Under the pieces are notes generated by a model, which searched no databases, had not been told where the DNA came from, and saw only the letters and a list, made by a program, of their open reading frames with translations. Positions 18,432 through 26,081 of a stretch of 64,000 nucleotides of DNA are shown piece after piece. The translations under genes and the position numbers were made by a program. This DNA is from Variovorax paradoxus (lineage in GTDB: Bacteria > Pseudomonadota > Gammaproteobacteria > Burkholderiales > Burkholderiaceae_C): positions 4,276,001 through 4,340,000 of the forward strand of contig NZ_CP102931.1 in the NCBI RefSeq assembly GCF_024734665.1. The letters are read 5' to 3'. The number at the start of each line of letters is the position of its first letter. Position 1 is the stretch's first letter.

Positions 18432-19142
18432 ATGCAAGGAAGAAAATCGTATTCCCCTGATGTCAATCCAGATCCGCACTGGCTGATCAAACACGCAGCG
18501 CTTTCGTATGCAAACCAGTGGTTCGTCACCGACCGTGTTTTCATGAAAAAACTAAAGGCGGAAGGCTCGCTTTGCATAGACGCTGATATTCTCGGCGCAC
18601 TCGCCGCAAAGTATATGGTGGCACGCGGATTTAAGAAGGATGCGAAAAAACCAAAAAGTACCGCTCGCTGGGTAAAAGCCGCCGCACTTCTGGAAGCAGC
18701 TGCGACCAGCACGCAACCAGTCCATGAGGCAGTTCGTGCGTTAGCCACAAGTCTAGGAAGGGTTGCTCCTGCAAGAGACACAGAGAGCACGCTTCTCTCG
18801 GCCGCCACAAAATTTCTCTGGTTTGCCGGTCGACATGAAGTACGCATTCTGGATGCACGCGCAGTGAACGCACTTTCAGAGTTCAGTGGGGAAAGCGGTC
18901 TAGGATGTGACTACCACCGGTACTCTACGGCTTGGAATAAGCACTTTAAGGAGCATCAGAGTCAGATCAAATCTGCCATTGCTCTGCTTCCCGCACATCT
19001 CGAGTGGACAAGCATTCCCCTCGACGAACATGGAAATGCGAGGCGCGCGTTTAAACATCATTGGTTTGTCGAACGCGTCTTCGACAAGTACCTATGGACG
19101 GTTGGCACTTCCGGACGTGGTTCCGCTACTTCGTTTGTCTAA
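18432..19142 (+). CDS. Uncharacterised protein of the accessory region
   Basis: About 236 residues from the ATG at 18432; an in-frame ATG at 18303 would add 43 poorly protein-like residues. The C-terminal half has a regular helical pattern (TESTLLSAATKFLWFAGRHE, VRILDARAVNALSEFSGESG, YHRYSTAWNKHFKEHQSQI) that looks like a real soluble protein. The part after about residue 200 (FKHHWFVERVFDKYLWT) repeats the WFV.RVFDK flavour of NQWFVTDRVFMKK at its start. I recognise no family and no catalytic motif. It stands behind two HNH nuclease genes on the same strand. Confidence 0.55.
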   Translation: MQGRKSYSPDVNPDPHWLIKHAALSYANQWFVTDRVFMKKLKAEGSLCIDADILGALAAKYMVARGFKKDAKKPKSTARWVKAAALLEAAATSTQPVHEAVRALATSLGRVAPARDTESTLLSAATKFLWFAGRHEVRILDARAVNALSEFSGESGLGCDYHRYSTAWNKHFKEHQSQIKSAIALLPAHLEWTSIPLDEHGNARRAFKHHWFVERVFDKYLWTVGTSGRGSATSFV

Positions 19143-19365
19143 AAACCACTGGCAGCGCATAGCTGCGCGATCACGCATTCACGGTTTTTTGTCTCGGAGT
19201 CAAGGCACGCAGCCATATCCTCATAGTCACGAAATGTGGTGCGAGCTAAATGACGCTGAGACTCATCCGTGGAGACCTGGCCAGCACCAGCCATGAAACA
19301 CGTGTCGATTGGTTCGCGTTGAGGAGTGAGTATGCTGGCGAGGATTAACTGAAGCACGAGCAGCC

Positions 19366-19947
19366 ATGACGACCACTAGCTTGACCTTCGACGTCAAAAC
19401 TGACGACTACCTTATATGGCAGGGACAGGTGGTGATGTCTCGTTCAGAGCACCCGTACTTTTGCCAGCTGTTCGAGTGTCTCGCAAAGGATTTGCGACCG
19501 ACGCGCGTCCTGGAGATAGGGTTTGGTCTAGGAATCTCTGCGGATCTGATTCAACACTATCTTCACCCTGCCGAACACCATATCGTCGAGGTCGACACAG
19601 GGATCTATGCGGACCTTGTGCAGTTCGCTAGTGCACAAACGGGGGTCGTTCCGTACCTAGGTGACTGGCGCAGCACATCCCTGCCCGCCCCCTTCGACTT
19701 GGTGTTCTACGACCCCTTCGACTACTCATCTGAACCAGACGATGTGGTTAGTGAGGCGAGCTTGCTGCGACGGCTGGTAGGTAATGAGGGGGCGCTTTGC
19801 CATCCGCACTTCGGCGATGGTCTCCCGCGATCCCTACCAGGCTTTCAGACGGCGATCCTCGAGCGATTTTTGGTTCCAGAGATCGAGATGGCGGACGGGA
19901 CGCATTGTGGTCACGCTGCAGCCGTGCTCTGCTTTTCAGAAAAATAG
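19366..19947 (+). CDS. Guanidinoacetate/arginine N-methyltransferase-like protein
   Basis: A 193-residue class I SAM-dependent methyltransferase. The SAM site is RVLEIGFGLGISADLI (E50 to about residue 62), the acidic residue of motif II is in HHIVEVD (73-77), and FDLVFYDPFDYSSEP (110-124) matches the catalytic stretch of guanidinoacetate methyltransferase and fungal arginine methyltransferase 2. These enzymes methylate guanidino groups. It converges with the glycosyltransferase gene, the stop codons being two bases apart. The neighbouring cluster has an arginine-rich precursor peptide, so methylation of an arginine or ornithine side chain in that peptide is an attractive inference, not a demonstrated one. 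Confidence 0.75.
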   Translation: MTTTSLTFDVKTDDYLIWQGQVVMSRSEHPYFCQLFECLAKDLRPTRVLEIGFGLGISADLIQHYLHPAEHHIVEVDTGIYADLVQFASAQTGVVPYLGDWRSTSLPAPFDLVFYDPFDYSSEPDDVVSEASLLRRLVGNEGALCHPHFGDGLPRSLPGFQTAILERFLVPEIEMADGTHCGHAAAVLCFSEK

Positions 19948-19949
19948 AC

Positions 19950-20993
19950 TCAGCCGTTGCAGAGGAGTTCGGCGAGCGGCCCCTCTTCTTCGTCGGCCAG
20001 TTTGAGCACAAACCCCAGCAATCGCCCTGGCGACAGGATGGCTGGCGTTTTGCGAACCACTTTTGCCAATGCAGCGAGCCTAGGTGGCACATTGACCTCA
20101 TCGCCACAGACAGCAGGCAGCAGTCCGAAGAGCGCAAGCTGGTGTCTTTGCCTCGAGCGTACAAGACGGCTCAACGTTGGCCAGCCATATGGTGAACGCA
20201 GGAAGCGCTCTGCTTCGCCGGGTGCACCCCAGGCCTCCATCCATTGGGCCTGTCGGGGAAATCCAGAGCAGGCGAAATAGCCGGGAGCCTGCGTCATAAG
20301 TCGCCTACGCGATGGAAGAGCCTGGGCACTTTCCACCCTGTCACGCCAAACATTGCCGCTGCTCTTGGCTCTCATGAAGAGCCGTGTCGTCTCAGCCAAG
20401 ACCAATTCGCCTCGGTCATCAAGTTCATCCCGGTGCCCACCCCACGCACGATAGTCCTCCAGCAAGAATGCGCAAACCTTGTCATCCACTACGACTTGTC
20501 TATCTTCTGGCGCGAACCAGCGCTCCATGTCATTGTCGACTTCACGGCAGAGCTGGCCGAACAAAGGAAATTCGAGATTGAATTCGCGGCTGGTGACGGC
20601 ACTCGCTTCCAAAAGCTGCCCGCAATTGCCGTAATGAGCGTCGACCATGGTCTGTGTGTAGCCGGGCAGATAGATCGTGTCAGCATCGGCCTGAAGGACC
20701 AGTACATCCTCTTCGGGCATCTGTTCCCGTCGAGCGACGGTCATAACAGCGGCCACGCCTGCCCGTCTGGCGGAAACATAGCCGCGCTTGAGCTCCTGGG
20801 TGATTAAGACATGTCCAGGTGGCGATGCTTTCTGGATCGCCAACATCACCTCCGCCGTTCCGTCGCTTGAGCCGTTGTCCACGAGAACCAATCGCCCAAG
20901 GGGCTCCAGCCCATCTCCAAATCCCAACGAAGCGCATGTCGCCGCGATGCAACCCTCTTCGTTCAGACATGGGATAACGCTGAATATCTCCAT
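19950..20993 (-). CDS. Family 2 glycosyltransferase
   Basis: A 347-residue GT-A fold glycosyltransferase. The start MEIFSVIPCLNEEGCIAATC, the LVLVDNGSSDGTAEVM segment (about 36-50) and the metal-binding DxD in VLVLQADADTIYLPGY (about 97-112) are typical. No membrane segment is seen, so it is probably cytosolic. It is the last gene of the leftward operon that begins with the precursor peptide at 24809 and starts 12 bases after the GNAT gene ends. Family 2 enzymes glycosylate peptides in some glycocin pathways; a role on the matured peptide is possible but it could also act on a small molecule. Confidence 0.82.
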   Translation of the reverse strand: MEIFSVIPCLNEEGCIAATCASLGFGDGLEPLGRLVLVDNGSSDGTAEVMLAIQKASPPGHVLITQELKRGYVSARRAGVAAVMTVARREQMPEEDVLVLQADADTIYLPGYTQTMVDAHYGNCGQLLEASAVTSREFNLEFPLFGQLCREVDNDMERWFAPEDRQVVVDDKVCAFLLEDYRAWGGHRDELDDRGELVLAETTRLFMRAKSSGNVWRDRVESAQALPSRRRLMTQAPGYFACSGFPRQAQWMEAWGAPGEAERFLRSPYGWPTLSRLVRSRQRHQLALFGLLPAVCGDEVNVPPRLAALAKVVRKTPAILSPGRLLGFVLKLADEEEGPLAELLCNG

Positions 20994-21004
20994 TGCCGGA
21001 TTGC

Positions 21005-21490
21005 TCAGGTGGTACGGTCTATCCTTGGTCTGATCCAGCGAAGGATGAGCTGTGTGAATCCCGGCGGAGTGGCATCCACGAATCCAGACGCCTCAGCAGC
21101 GCGCCGCGAAGCGACGTTTGACCGACGCATATGGGCATAGATGGTGTCGTGTGTGCTGAGTTGACAGGCCTTCGCGTAGCCAACACGGCCAATGCCTCGC
21201 CCCTGGCTTTTGATGTTTAAGTAGATTTGTAGTGACGCATGACGACCGATCGGCGGCTCATCGATCACGTTGACATAAACCTCGCCCGCCCGAACACCAC
21301 CGACTTCAATGCGCCACTTCTCACCACCCGGGCCTTTGCCTTTACCAGGTGTTCCGGCAACCGATATCAAATCCACCTCATTGGCGGAGACCCTCGCCTC
21401 CGCCAACCGAGGTTTAACGGGCCGCGGCTTAGGCGTCTCCCTGGCCGGTCGCCTACGTTTCGGTGCGCTGCTGGTACGGTGCGCTGTCAC
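21005..21490 (-). CDS. GNAT family acyltransferase
   Basis: About 161 residues from a GTG at 21490 that overlaps the stop of the upstream arginase-like gene (GTGA), with GGCGGGAA a few bases before it. An ATG at 21538 would overlap that gene by 52 bases and is less likely. The acetyl-CoA pyrophosphate-binding loop is KSQGRGIGRVGY, followed by the helix-rich MRRSNVASRRAAEASGF typical of GNAT motif B. The N-terminal 30 residues are proline/arginine-rich and probably disordered. In RiPP clusters GNATs can acylate lysine or ornithine side chains (known from acylated RiPPs), and the adjacent arginase-like gene would supply ornithine. Confidence 0.75.
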   Translation of the reverse strand: MTAHRTSSAPKRRRPARETPKPRPVKPRLAEARVSANEVDLISVAGTPGKGKGPGGEKWRIEVGGVRAGEVYVNVIDEPPIGRHASLQIYLNIKSQGRGIGRVGYAKACQLSTHDTIYAHMRRSNVASRRAAEASGFVDATPPGFTQLILRWIRPRIDRTT

Positions 21491-22464
21491 AAGATTCCCG
21501 CCAGGCCAGCCCGCAAATGTCGGTCGACAGGTTGCCAAAACTCTGCAGGGAAGAACCCAGGCGAGTACGCAATGGACACATCCTCTATGGTCACTTTCGA
21601 TGCCACCAGCGCATTGATGATGTCATCGACTTTCGAAAACATCGTTGGCAGGTCCGGGTCGAGTCGGGGGGTACGCTCGGGCCAAGCAGAATCGCCGTCA
21701 TAGCGATTATTGAAGTAGTCCATGTCAATATGAACAAGCGCCGGACGCCCTGCGATACCGCGCGACCATATCTCCGCATCACTGGTCCCCAGATAATTCT
21801 GGGTACCTGGCGCCGCCTCGACGAATTCAATCGCAAGCCGCTCGGCGTCTGGATCAAGCAAAGTGTCAGGGACGGTGGTGAGCTTGAGCATTTGTCGCAC
21901 ATCGGCTCGCATCTTCGGTGGCTGGCAGAGATGCCTCACGATCGCTTGCGGGCACTGCCATAGAAATGGCGTCATGAAGCTGCCCATACCAATGGCGCCG
22001 CTTTCGATGGCCCGCTGCACCGTCAATGGGTCCGTCAACCGCACTTCCTCTTGGGTGATCGCATCAACCAGCGCACCGTTGACCATGTACAGTCGTGGCG
22101 ATCCGAGATCACGATGATCGTCCACATGCAGGACTACGGCGTGCTCGATGGTGCTGGAGGGAACTCGAGCCAACCATTCGCTCCAACCGAGAAGCGTCCA
22201 CGTGTCGTAAAGCGAGGTCATGATGCGGCCCTCACGCCATCGTGCCGACCACATAGAACCCAACGAAACCCCTCGCCCCCACCAGCCCAGGCCAACCTCT
22301 AGGTTGGGGTCAACATGCCGCTCCGCCTTGTCAGGCCAACTCAGGTGAAGACGAACGTCGCCGGCGGATTCGGTCGCGACTGCATCTTTGTCGCAAAAGT
22401 AGTCCCGCAGAAAGCCGTGCCAATCAGCGGAATTTTGCGGCAGTCGACCTCTAGGTATACGCAC
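21487..22464 (-). CDS. UPF0489-type arginase-fold hydrolase, candidate peptide arginase
   Basis: A 325-residue protein. Two short motifs match the manganese site of the arginase fold: VDDHRD at residues 114-119 (the DxHxD type) and VHIDMDYF at 244-251 (the DxDxxF form seen in UPF0489 proteins). UPF0489-family OspR converts peptide arginines to ornithine in landornamide biosynthesis, so the family precedent is direct. Its position between the radical SAM gene (three-base gap) and the GNAT gene (four-base overlap) supports action on the same peptide. It is not yet clear whether substrate is the precursor or a free metabolite. Activity is inferred. Confidence 0.7.
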   Translation of the reverse strand: MRIPRGRLPQNSADWHGFLRDYFCDKDAVATESAGDVRLHLSWPDKAERHVDPNLEVGLGWWGRGVSLGSMWSARWREGRIMTSLYDTWTLLGWSEWLARVPSSTIEHAVVLHVDDHRDLGSPRLYMVNGALVDAITQEEVRLTDPLTVQRAIESGAIGMGSFMTPFLWQCPQAIVRHLCQPPKMRADVRQMLKLTTVPDTLLDPDAERLAIEFVEAAPGTQNYLGTSDAEIWSRGIAGRPALVHIDMDYFNNRYDGDSAWPERTPRLDPDLPTMFSKVDDIINALVASKVTIEDVSIAYSPGFFPAEFWQPVDRHLRAGLAGIL

Positions 22465-22467
22465 GCA

Positions 22468-24615
22468 CTACTCCTGTGCCGCGGCCTCTAACACAGCTAC
22501 TAGCGAACGACCAGTAGCTGTCAGAGGGCATCCGGCCAACGTAAGGAACGCTTCGCTCAAACGGGCGTCCGTATCCATCAGCTGATTCTCGGCACGCGTG
22601 TTCAGCCGATCCACGTTCAGCGAACGAACGTGCTTCCAGAAGCGGCGGAGCTCGACAAAGACGAAGACAGCATGAAACAGCCCAGACGGTGGCCGCAGGT
22701 CTTGACGCCAAGGCGAGACAACCTTGCGGCTTGTCGATTCGACCACGGGCGCGACTCGCTCCAGCAGATAAAGCTTCTGATGACGGTACTCATGAAGTAG
22801 GGAGTCCGCTAGGTCGTAGGCATCCACCAGCTTGGCTCGCTGCGTTACCGAGACATAAAGGGCCCCAGGCACCGCGTTGTCGCTGAAGGACACAATTTTG
22901 TCGGGATCAGCAGCGGGATCTCTGATGAACTGGACAGCCCGGCAGATCCTTCTCAGCTCTTGTGCGACAGCCGGGCGCCACGCATGGAGGATTTCAAGCG
23001 CTTCATGCAATAGCGGCTCGGCCGCTGGCAAGATTTCCTGCCCTTCAAAATGGATCGCGTTGCCGAAGGGGCGGCGCAGCCAGGCATCGTCCCCGTGAAC
23101 CTCAGGCGATTGCTCAGACGATTCTTGCAGTCGGGCTAGCATCCAATTTGCATATCCCGCATCCCGGCCAAGCGGGCTTCCATCAACAGCACTCACTGGG
23201 CGGCCGGCGTCTATCGCCAGCATGGCATTGCTCCATGCGATCGCTCCAGGCCTCTGTGCGAGGAGATCGATGGTGGACGGCGAATCAAGCAACACTTTTG
23301 CCGCCGCAGGCTCCCCGGAGTCGCTACTGGAGCCCTCGAGCCAATGCAGGGCTCGTCGCAGTCCTATGGACTGGTTTGATATCGCATTTGCCCAGAGACT
23401 TGCAACGGCCTCCATGGAAGTCTCAGCGCACTCGAACTGCCCCATGTCATGGCTGTAGTGGGCTGAGACGGCGGTGGGCGTTCCCAGCTCGAGCGAGTCG
23501 GCGATGCGCGCCTGCACATGACGAATCAGGGCGCGCATCTCCTTACAATAAATCGTCGGGTTCTTGAACCCGTTTAGCCCATGTCGGTGCGGGACGGAAC
23601 CGCCACCACACACATCTACAACGTCACAGCTACGGCAGCTGGCGCACAAGCCCTCTTTCTTCAGCAGTGCACGATGAGCCGCAAGGGCCGTAGATGCTGC
23701 CACATCTGAAATGGGCGTATCTCTCACACTGCCGTCAAGTCGGGTCGCGCCCTGCGAAACAACCTTGAGCACGTCCAGATCATGGAAGGTGCCGTCAGTT
23801 TCGACCGTAATGAGGCTCACATCGCCGAAACCAAACGCATCCGTCTGCGAAGGCATTCCCGCCACGGCATCGAGAAGCGCCTCGAAGGTGCGAACCTGTA
23901 GACCAGAGTATTCAGTGAACCAGATATCAAAAGCGTCGATGAGCCATCTCTCATAGACATCTGGCTGTTCAAGCCGTCCCGGCGGCGGGCGCAGGTGATG
24001 CGCGTCCGGCAATAGGAAATCGAGCCGCGGCACCTGTTGTTCGCTGAAGAACTCCAGCAGTTGACGTGGTGGCGTCCGAGGATCAATAACCGCAATAACG
24101 CCCGCGAACACGTCCGGCGCGCTTCGCAACAGCTGTAAGGCTCGATAGGTCTGCTCGAAGCTTGACCGGCCGCGACGAGACGTCCGATGCAGATCGTTCG
24201 CCTCCTTCGGACCATCCAGGCTCAAAGAAATGCCGATATCGGCGCTCGAGAACTCATCTATCGCTTCTCGCGTAAGCAGGAGTCCATTGGTCTGCATTCC
24301 AATGTCCAACTGAACGTCCGCACCCACCGCTTCCCGAAGTTGAGCCGCAAAAGCCACGAGTTCGCTGCTGCCCATGAGCAGAGGCTCGCCGCCATGAAAA
24401 ACAACGACGCAGCGCCGTATCTCAGCGTGCTGGACGTATGAAGCCAAATTCGAGGCAAACGCCTCACGATTCTCGAGAGAAAGCAGTCGAGGCATAGACC
24501 GCCAACTCTGATCCGCATGGTGATAAACGTAGCAGTAGTCACAGTCCAGGTTGCACCTGGACGCTACCTTAACGAGGAACGAGGTAAGTTGAACCTCGCC
24601 GGCTGAAACAGCCAC
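22468..24615 (-). CDS. Radical SAM/SPASM peptide maturase with C-terminal HExxH domain
   Basis: A 715-residue radical SAM enzyme from a GTG at 24615 that shares one base with the precursor's stop codon. The SAM/[4Fe-4S] motif is CNLDCDYC (C21, C25, C28). An SPASM domain follows around residues 320-360, with cysteines in CASCRSCDVVDVCGGG and a later CKEM. The last 200 residues form a separate domain with HEYRH at 608-612, as in the FxsB family extension named for its HExxH motif. FxsB-type enzymes cross-link aromatic residues in precursor peptides. Whether the HExxH half is catalytic here is open, but the motif is intact. Confidence 0.87.
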   Translation of the reverse strand: MAVSAGEVQLTSFLVKVASRCNLDCDYCYVYHHADQSWRSMPRLLSLENREAFASNLASYVQHAEIRRCVVVFHGGEPLLMGSSELVAFAAQLREAVGADVQLDIGMQTNGLLLTREAIDEFSSADIGISLSLDGPKEANDLHRTSRRGRSSFEQTYRALQLLRSAPDVFAGVIAVIDPRTPPRQLLEFFSEQQVPRLDFLLPDAHHLRPPPGRLEQPDVYERWLIDAFDIWFTEYSGLQVRTFEALLDAVAGMPSQTDAFGFGDVSLITVETDGTFHDLDVLKVVSQGATRLDGSVRDTPISDVAASTALAAHRALLKKEGLCASCRSCDVVDVCGGGSVPHRHGLNGFKNPTIYCKEMRALIRHVQARIADSLELGTPTAVSAHYSHDMGQFECAETSMEAVASLWANAISNQSIGLRRALHWLEGSSSDSGEPAAAKVLLDSPSTIDLLAQRPGAIAWSNAMLAIDAGRPVSAVDGSPLGRDAGYANWMLARLQESSEQSPEVHGDDAWLRRPFGNAIHFEGQEILPAAEPLLHEALEILHAWRPAVAQELRRICRAVQFIRDPAADPDKIVSFSDNAVPGALYVSVTQRAKLVDAYDLADSLLHEYRHQKLYLLERVAPVVESTSRKVVSPWRQDLRPPSGLFHAVFVFVELRRFWKHVRSLNVDRLNTRAENQLMDTDARLSEAFLTLAGCPLTATGRSLVAVLEAAAQE

Positions 24616-24809
24616 TACGAGCGGTTGTGACGGTGGTGCATCCGGTCGTAGCTGGTGATGACTTCGCTAACGTCCGTGCTCTTCAAGATCCGTGTTTGAA
24701 GGCGCTGCAAGGCGGGATTGGAGTGTTTGCCACGCGCGATTGCGTCACGCACCTCGCTCTTCTGATCAAGATCCTCATCTTGAGGTTGCTGCATCGTGTT
24801 TAAAACCAT
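24615..24809 (-). CDS. Candidate RiPP precursor peptide
   Basis: A 64-residue peptide directly upstream of the radical SAM gene, sharing a base with its start. AAGGAG lies at 24819-24824, nine bases before the ATG. Residues 1-50 are hydrophilic and leader-like. The C-terminus reads SYDRMHHRHNRS (53-64), that is, three aromatic-X-Arg triplets: Y54-D-R56, H58-H-R60 and H61-N-R63. It lacks the FxSxx ending of FxsA precursors. Coupled translation with a SPASM maturase, small size and the unusual C-terminus make a substrate role likely. The expected cross-links are between each aromatic residue and the third residue. Confidence 0.8.
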   Translation of the reverse strand: MVLNTMQQPQDEDLDQKSEVRDAIARGKHSNPALQRLQTRILKSTDVSEVITSYDRMHHRHNRS

Positions 24810-24818
24810 AAGACAGCT

Positions 24819-24824
24819 CTCCTT
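24819..24824 (-). promoter_or_regulatory. Ribosome binding site of precursor peptide
   Basis: AAGGAG on the minus strand, nine bases upstream of the ATG at 24809. It fixes the start of the precursor peptide. Confidence 0.7.
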
Positions 24825-25191
24825 GTGAGAGGAATGTTAAACGGTGTAAACGGCTCGCGCAATATCTTAATTAGCGGGCGGCTTCAGTCAGTTGTTGAGG
24901 TCAACCTCAAATATTTAACTTTGACGGAAAAGAGCTTGAGGCATTGCCTCTCTTGAGGCCGTAATGGCTTCTTGCTTGGCAAGCATGGAGCCCCCTCAAG
25001 TCCGCTTCCACTCTAAAGCGTGGCATCGAGGATACTGGCCCACGACGTGTTGACTAGCACGCGATCCGCTCGAAGTTGCTACGCAAACCGGCGACCAAAT
25101 GAGCCGGCGCGCTTTGCCTCACCTCATTCCTCCAGATTCCTCGGCCTTTCTCGTTCAGAAATCGACAACGCCGATCCATTCCATTCGCTAG
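24825..25191. other. 367-base regulatory gap of the peptide cluster
   Basis: No gene is seen between the precursor peptide and the ImmA/IrrE gene. It contains two palindromes, listed separately, and is more AT-rich than its surroundings (AATATCTTAATTAG, AAATATTTAACTTT). A small frame at 25020-25286 on the plus strand is not convincing. Confidence 0.5.
24895..24950. promoter_or_regulatory. Paired palindromes upstream of the precursor
   Basis: TTGAGGT-CA-ACCTCAA (24895-24910) and GAGGCA-T-TGCCTC (24938-24950) have perfect arms, with centres about 41 bases apart, roughly four helical turns. They lie 86 to 140 bases upstream of the precursor start. GAGG is shared by both half-sites, so one regulator may bind both. 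No regulator gene is encoded inside the cluster. Confidence 0.5.
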
Positions 25192-25878
25192 CTAGGCATG
25201 CAGGTACGGCGCGACAAGGTCCAGCTCATCCAATCGAATCGCCATCGCACGCACAGAGACACCAAAGTACTGCGCCAATGACTTGAATCGAAGTCGATCA
25301 AACTGCTGTGCGCGTGCCACCGCGTCAGCGAACAGCAACGACCCTCTGGGTTGCGAAAACATCGACCCGAAGTCCACCTTCAGGTGGTAAGCCACCGTCT
25401 CAGTGAGCACGAGAGGTTGCTTTGTAAACCGCGCCTCGAACTCAGCGATGACCGCCTTCCGGGGCATAAGCAGACATGCGGCGAAGTAATCGGCCTGCTG
25501 CTCAAGCAATGGTCTGCCGCCGCGAGGGCCATCCACAGGCATTTCTCGATGAAGCGTTCGGTCCCCCACTGCCGGATGGAGGATGAAGTGGCCGATCTCA
25601 TGCGCAGCAGTGAAGCGCTGAACTTCAAAGGGGAACCTTCTCGATACGAGGATGGTTGAGCGGTCTCGCTGCCAAAGACCTGCAGCCTCGCCACCTCCGC
25701 GATAGTCGGTGTCGAGCCGGTCTCGCACATCAAAGTAGAGATCGCAATGGTCGGCCACATTCCGCGGATCGAACAGCGTGGGGATGTCGGGCACGCCAAG
25801 CGGATAGCGCACGTCCCTACGGCTCCAGATTTCGATTTGGAGTCGACGCGCTTCTTTCTCAATCGCGACTTTGTCCAT
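25192..25878 (-). CDS. ImmA/IrrE family metallopeptidase
   Basis: A 228-residue zinc peptidase of the ImmA/IrrE (COG2856) type: the active site is TAAHEIGHFILHP with H93, E94 and H97, and a later LLEQQADYFAACLLMPRKAV carries the downstream acidic ligand. Such enzymes cleave XRE-type repressors and thereby induce mobile elements or stress genes. No helix-turn-helix domain is present in the protein, and no repressor gene is immediately adjacent. Two similar inverted repeats lie just upstream (25919-25967). Its target could be the XRE protein at 29584, but nothing proves this. Confidence 0.88.
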   Translation of the reverse strand: MDKVAIEKEARRLQIEIWSRRDVRYPLGVPDIPTLFDPRNVADHCDLYFDVRDRLDTDYRGGGEAAGLWQRDRSTILVSRRFPFEVQRFTAAHEIGHFILHPAVGDRTLHREMPVDGPRGGRPLLEQQADYFAACLLMPRKAVIAEFEARFTKQPLVLTETVAYHLKVDFGSMFSQPRGSLLFADAVARAQQFDRLRFKSLAQYFGVSVRAMAIRLDELDLVAPYLHA

Positions 25879-25918
25879 CGTGCACCTCGCTGGCCTAAGC
25901 TGGCTACAACACCCTCCA

Positions 25919-25967
25919 GACGCTAGATGTAGCGTCCGCCATGCACAAGATACGCTACATCTAGTGT
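25919..25967. promoter_or_regulatory. Two related inverted repeats upstream of immA/irrE-like gene
   Basis: GACGCTA-GATG-TAGCGTC occupies 25919-25936 with perfect seven-base arms, and ACGCTA-CATC-TAGTGT occupies 25952-25967 with one mismatch. The two sites are mirror versions of each other, with centres 32 bases apart (about three helical turns). They lie 41-89 bases upstream of the peptidase start, where an operator would be. They could also pair with each other as a larger hairpin. Confidence 0.55.
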
Positions 25968-26081
25968 TTTTGCAAACATTTGACTTCGCACGCTGCGCCG
26001 ACTGAGGTGCGGAAGGCGTCGAGGTCGTGCGCGAAAGAATCTGACGGCCGGGGCCAGGTCAAGCCACCCCCACTTGAATTC

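Noticed and set aside
21005..21538. GNAT starting at ATG 21538
   Set aside because: It would overlap the arginase-like gene by 52 bases; the GTG at 21490 gives a four-base overlap with a Shine-Dalgarno.
24615..24809. Precursor as an FxsA with FxSxx ending
   Set aside because: The C-terminus is HNRS and has no FxSxx motif.
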